Shown: positions 23,249 through 23,825 of the stretch, piece by piece
Position numbering within the stretch: position 1 is the stretch's first letter
Layout: each line of letters starts with the position of its first letter
Virus record (IMG/VR): IMGVR_UViG_3300025118_000148
Location: 1-23,825 of that record
Source of the DNA: a virus
Strand: one strand, 5' to 3'
Length of the DNA: 23,825 nt
Translations under genes and position numbers: made by a program
Notes under the pieces: generated by a model
What the model saw: only the letters and a program-made list of their open reading frames with translations
Told to the model about the DNA's origin: nothing
Databases searched by the model: none

Positions 23249-23764
23249 CTATTTAGAGTCTTTTAAAGCCTCTTTGCTTGGGCTTTCGGGTAGATTTATA
23301 TTAATTAGGGCTTGAATTAGGCTCTTTGCTTGGTCGTCAATTGTGGCTTGATTTTTCTGTTCTCCGTATCGGTCAGGATATTTCTTAGACAACAGCCATT
23401 GACTATTACGACTCTTTACCTGCTCATTCTCTGCAGTCGTTAACTCCGTTAATTGCAATGCCTCAAACTCAGTAACAGCCTCTGCAACTGTATCATGTAA
23501 CTTTAGAGTTAATTGCTTGTATCTGTCACTAGGGTTTAGGTTCTTTGTATCTGTAACAGTATCTAGTAAATTACTAGTATCTGTATCTGTTTCTGTATCT
23601 AGTATCTGACGGCACTTCTCACCGAAACGGAGCCAACCACTAGCCACAGACTCAGAAACCCCACAGTGACGAATTATAGCAACTGTAGGGGGTAACCCAA
23701 GCCGTTCTATATCCCTCTTGATTAAGTCTATTTTCTTAGTATCTATTTGTAGCTTTCTAGTCAT
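23249..23764 (-). CDS. terS: Terminase small subunit
   Basis: The 171-residue product starts MTRKLQIDTKKIDLIKRDIE, with a helix-turn-helix-like segment at 25-47 (PPTVAIIRHCGVSESVASGW LRF read in two parts) able to bind DNA. A Thr/Asp linker (54-74, CRQILDTETDTDTSNLLDTV) and helices for oligomerisation follow, then the motif SQWLLSKKYPDRYGEQ (121-136), typical of terminase small subunits of the WLL..K.PDRYG kind. The tail is helical and acidic. It recognises the packaging site and recruits TerL. The ATG lacks a visible ribosome-binding site; the promoter ahead would give a leader of only about five bases, which could mean leaderless translation. Length is normal for the family (140-200). Confidence 0.85.
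   Translation of the reverse strand: MTRKLQIDTKKIDLIKRDIERLGLPPTVAIIRHCGVSESVASGWLRFGEKCRQILDTETDTDTSNLLDTVTDTKNLNPSDRYKQLTLKLHDTVAEAVTEFEALQLTELTTAENEQVKSRNSQWLLSKKYPDRYGEQKNQATIDDQAKSLIQALININLPESPSKEALKDSK
23547..23607. repeat. Cluster of GTATCT words inside terS
   Basis: Six exact GTATCT copies start at 23547, 23559, 23577, 23583, 23595 and 23602, with a GTTTCT variant at 23589. Spacing is 6 or multiples of it until the last. Two further copies lie at 23519 and 23739. In protein they encode the Asp-Thr-rich linker. Packaging sites (pac) of several phages lie within or near terS, so this array might be a binding site; simple codon repetition is the plain alternative. Confidence 0.55.
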
Positions 23765-23776
23765 AACTAATTATTC

Positions 23777-23805
23777 ATTTTAACAGTTATAAATTAATGG
23801 GTCAC
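23777..23805 (-). promoter_or_regulatory. Candidate sigma-70 promoter ahead of terS
   Basis: On the minus strand a -35-like GTGACC (23800-23805, 4 of 6 to TTGACA) is separated by 17 bases from TAAAAT (23777-23782, 5 of 6 to TATAAT), which is preceded by an extended -10 TG. Only 12 bases separate the -10 from the ATG, so the leader would be around five bases, agreeing with the absence of a ribosome-binding site. It may drive the late operon. AT-rich sequence produces such matches by chance. Confidence 0.35.
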
Positions 23806-23825
23806 TTTGGTTCTATTGCGTCTTA

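Noticed and set aside
23810-23815. A third operator-like dyad ahead of terS
   Set aside because: Only one TAGAAC half-site is present; the other half does not match.
1-23825. tRNA or rRNA genes, insertion sequences and attachment sites
   Set aside because: None seen on either strand; nearly all sequence is explained by coding regions, and the intergenic parts are too short or of the wrong structure.

Overview
The window is a late (virion assembly) module of a tailed double-stranded DNA phage. Every gene I can support, from the small terminase subunit at the right edge to a membrane peptide cut by the left edge, is read on the minus strand. Genes are packed head to tail with 1-8 bp overlaps or gaps of a few bases, and most starts carry a clear AGGAG/AGGAGA ribosome-binding site. 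Codon use is AT-rich. The gene order and protein styles (portal without a tape-measure gene, adaptor plus propeller-type tail protein, long filler-type fibres) point to a podovirus-like phage resembling uncultured marine phages. The host cannot be named from this window.

In transcription order, right to left: a candidate promoter with a very short leader (23777-23805); TerS (23249-23764), with a cluster of GTATCT words in its coding sequence; and a 339-bp non-coding interval (22910-23248). That interval holds two near-identical TAGAAC-N4-GTTCTA dyads, a perfect 9-bp hairpin, and a strongly G-rich stretch (on the transcribed strand) carrying two related hairpins. Next come TerL (21491-22909), a histone-tail-like basic protein (21235-21480), portal (19303-21228), two unknown proteins, a 1409-aa giant protein that looks like an ejection/internal virion protein, scaffold (12998-13894) and major capsid protein (12100-12984).

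The second half (1-12080) holds a small protein with a Cys-x-Cys-x-x-Cys motif, a decoration-like protein, a long inverted repeat in the only sizeable intergenic gap of this half, several beta-rich proteins, an 896-aa fibre, a seven-repeat predicted beta-propeller, an adaptor carrying an apparent jelly-roll (carbohydrate-binding-like) insertion, a second propeller-like tail protein, a PD-(D/E)XK-type nuclease and a tail fibre. It ends in a run of tiny genes, four of which are too short or too truncated to be found easily. These include a 26-residue AT-hook-like peptide and membrane-associated peptides that may belong to a lysis cassette.

Read together, TerS/TerL package DNA into a shell built by portal, scaffold and capsid. 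The giant protein is probably loaded early for genome delivery, and the adaptor, propeller and fibre genes make the tail and adhesion apparatus. The most unusual parts are the structured TerS-TerL interval, the giant protein's place ahead of the capsid genes, the adaptor insertion, and two separate lysine-rich DNA-binding-like peptides.
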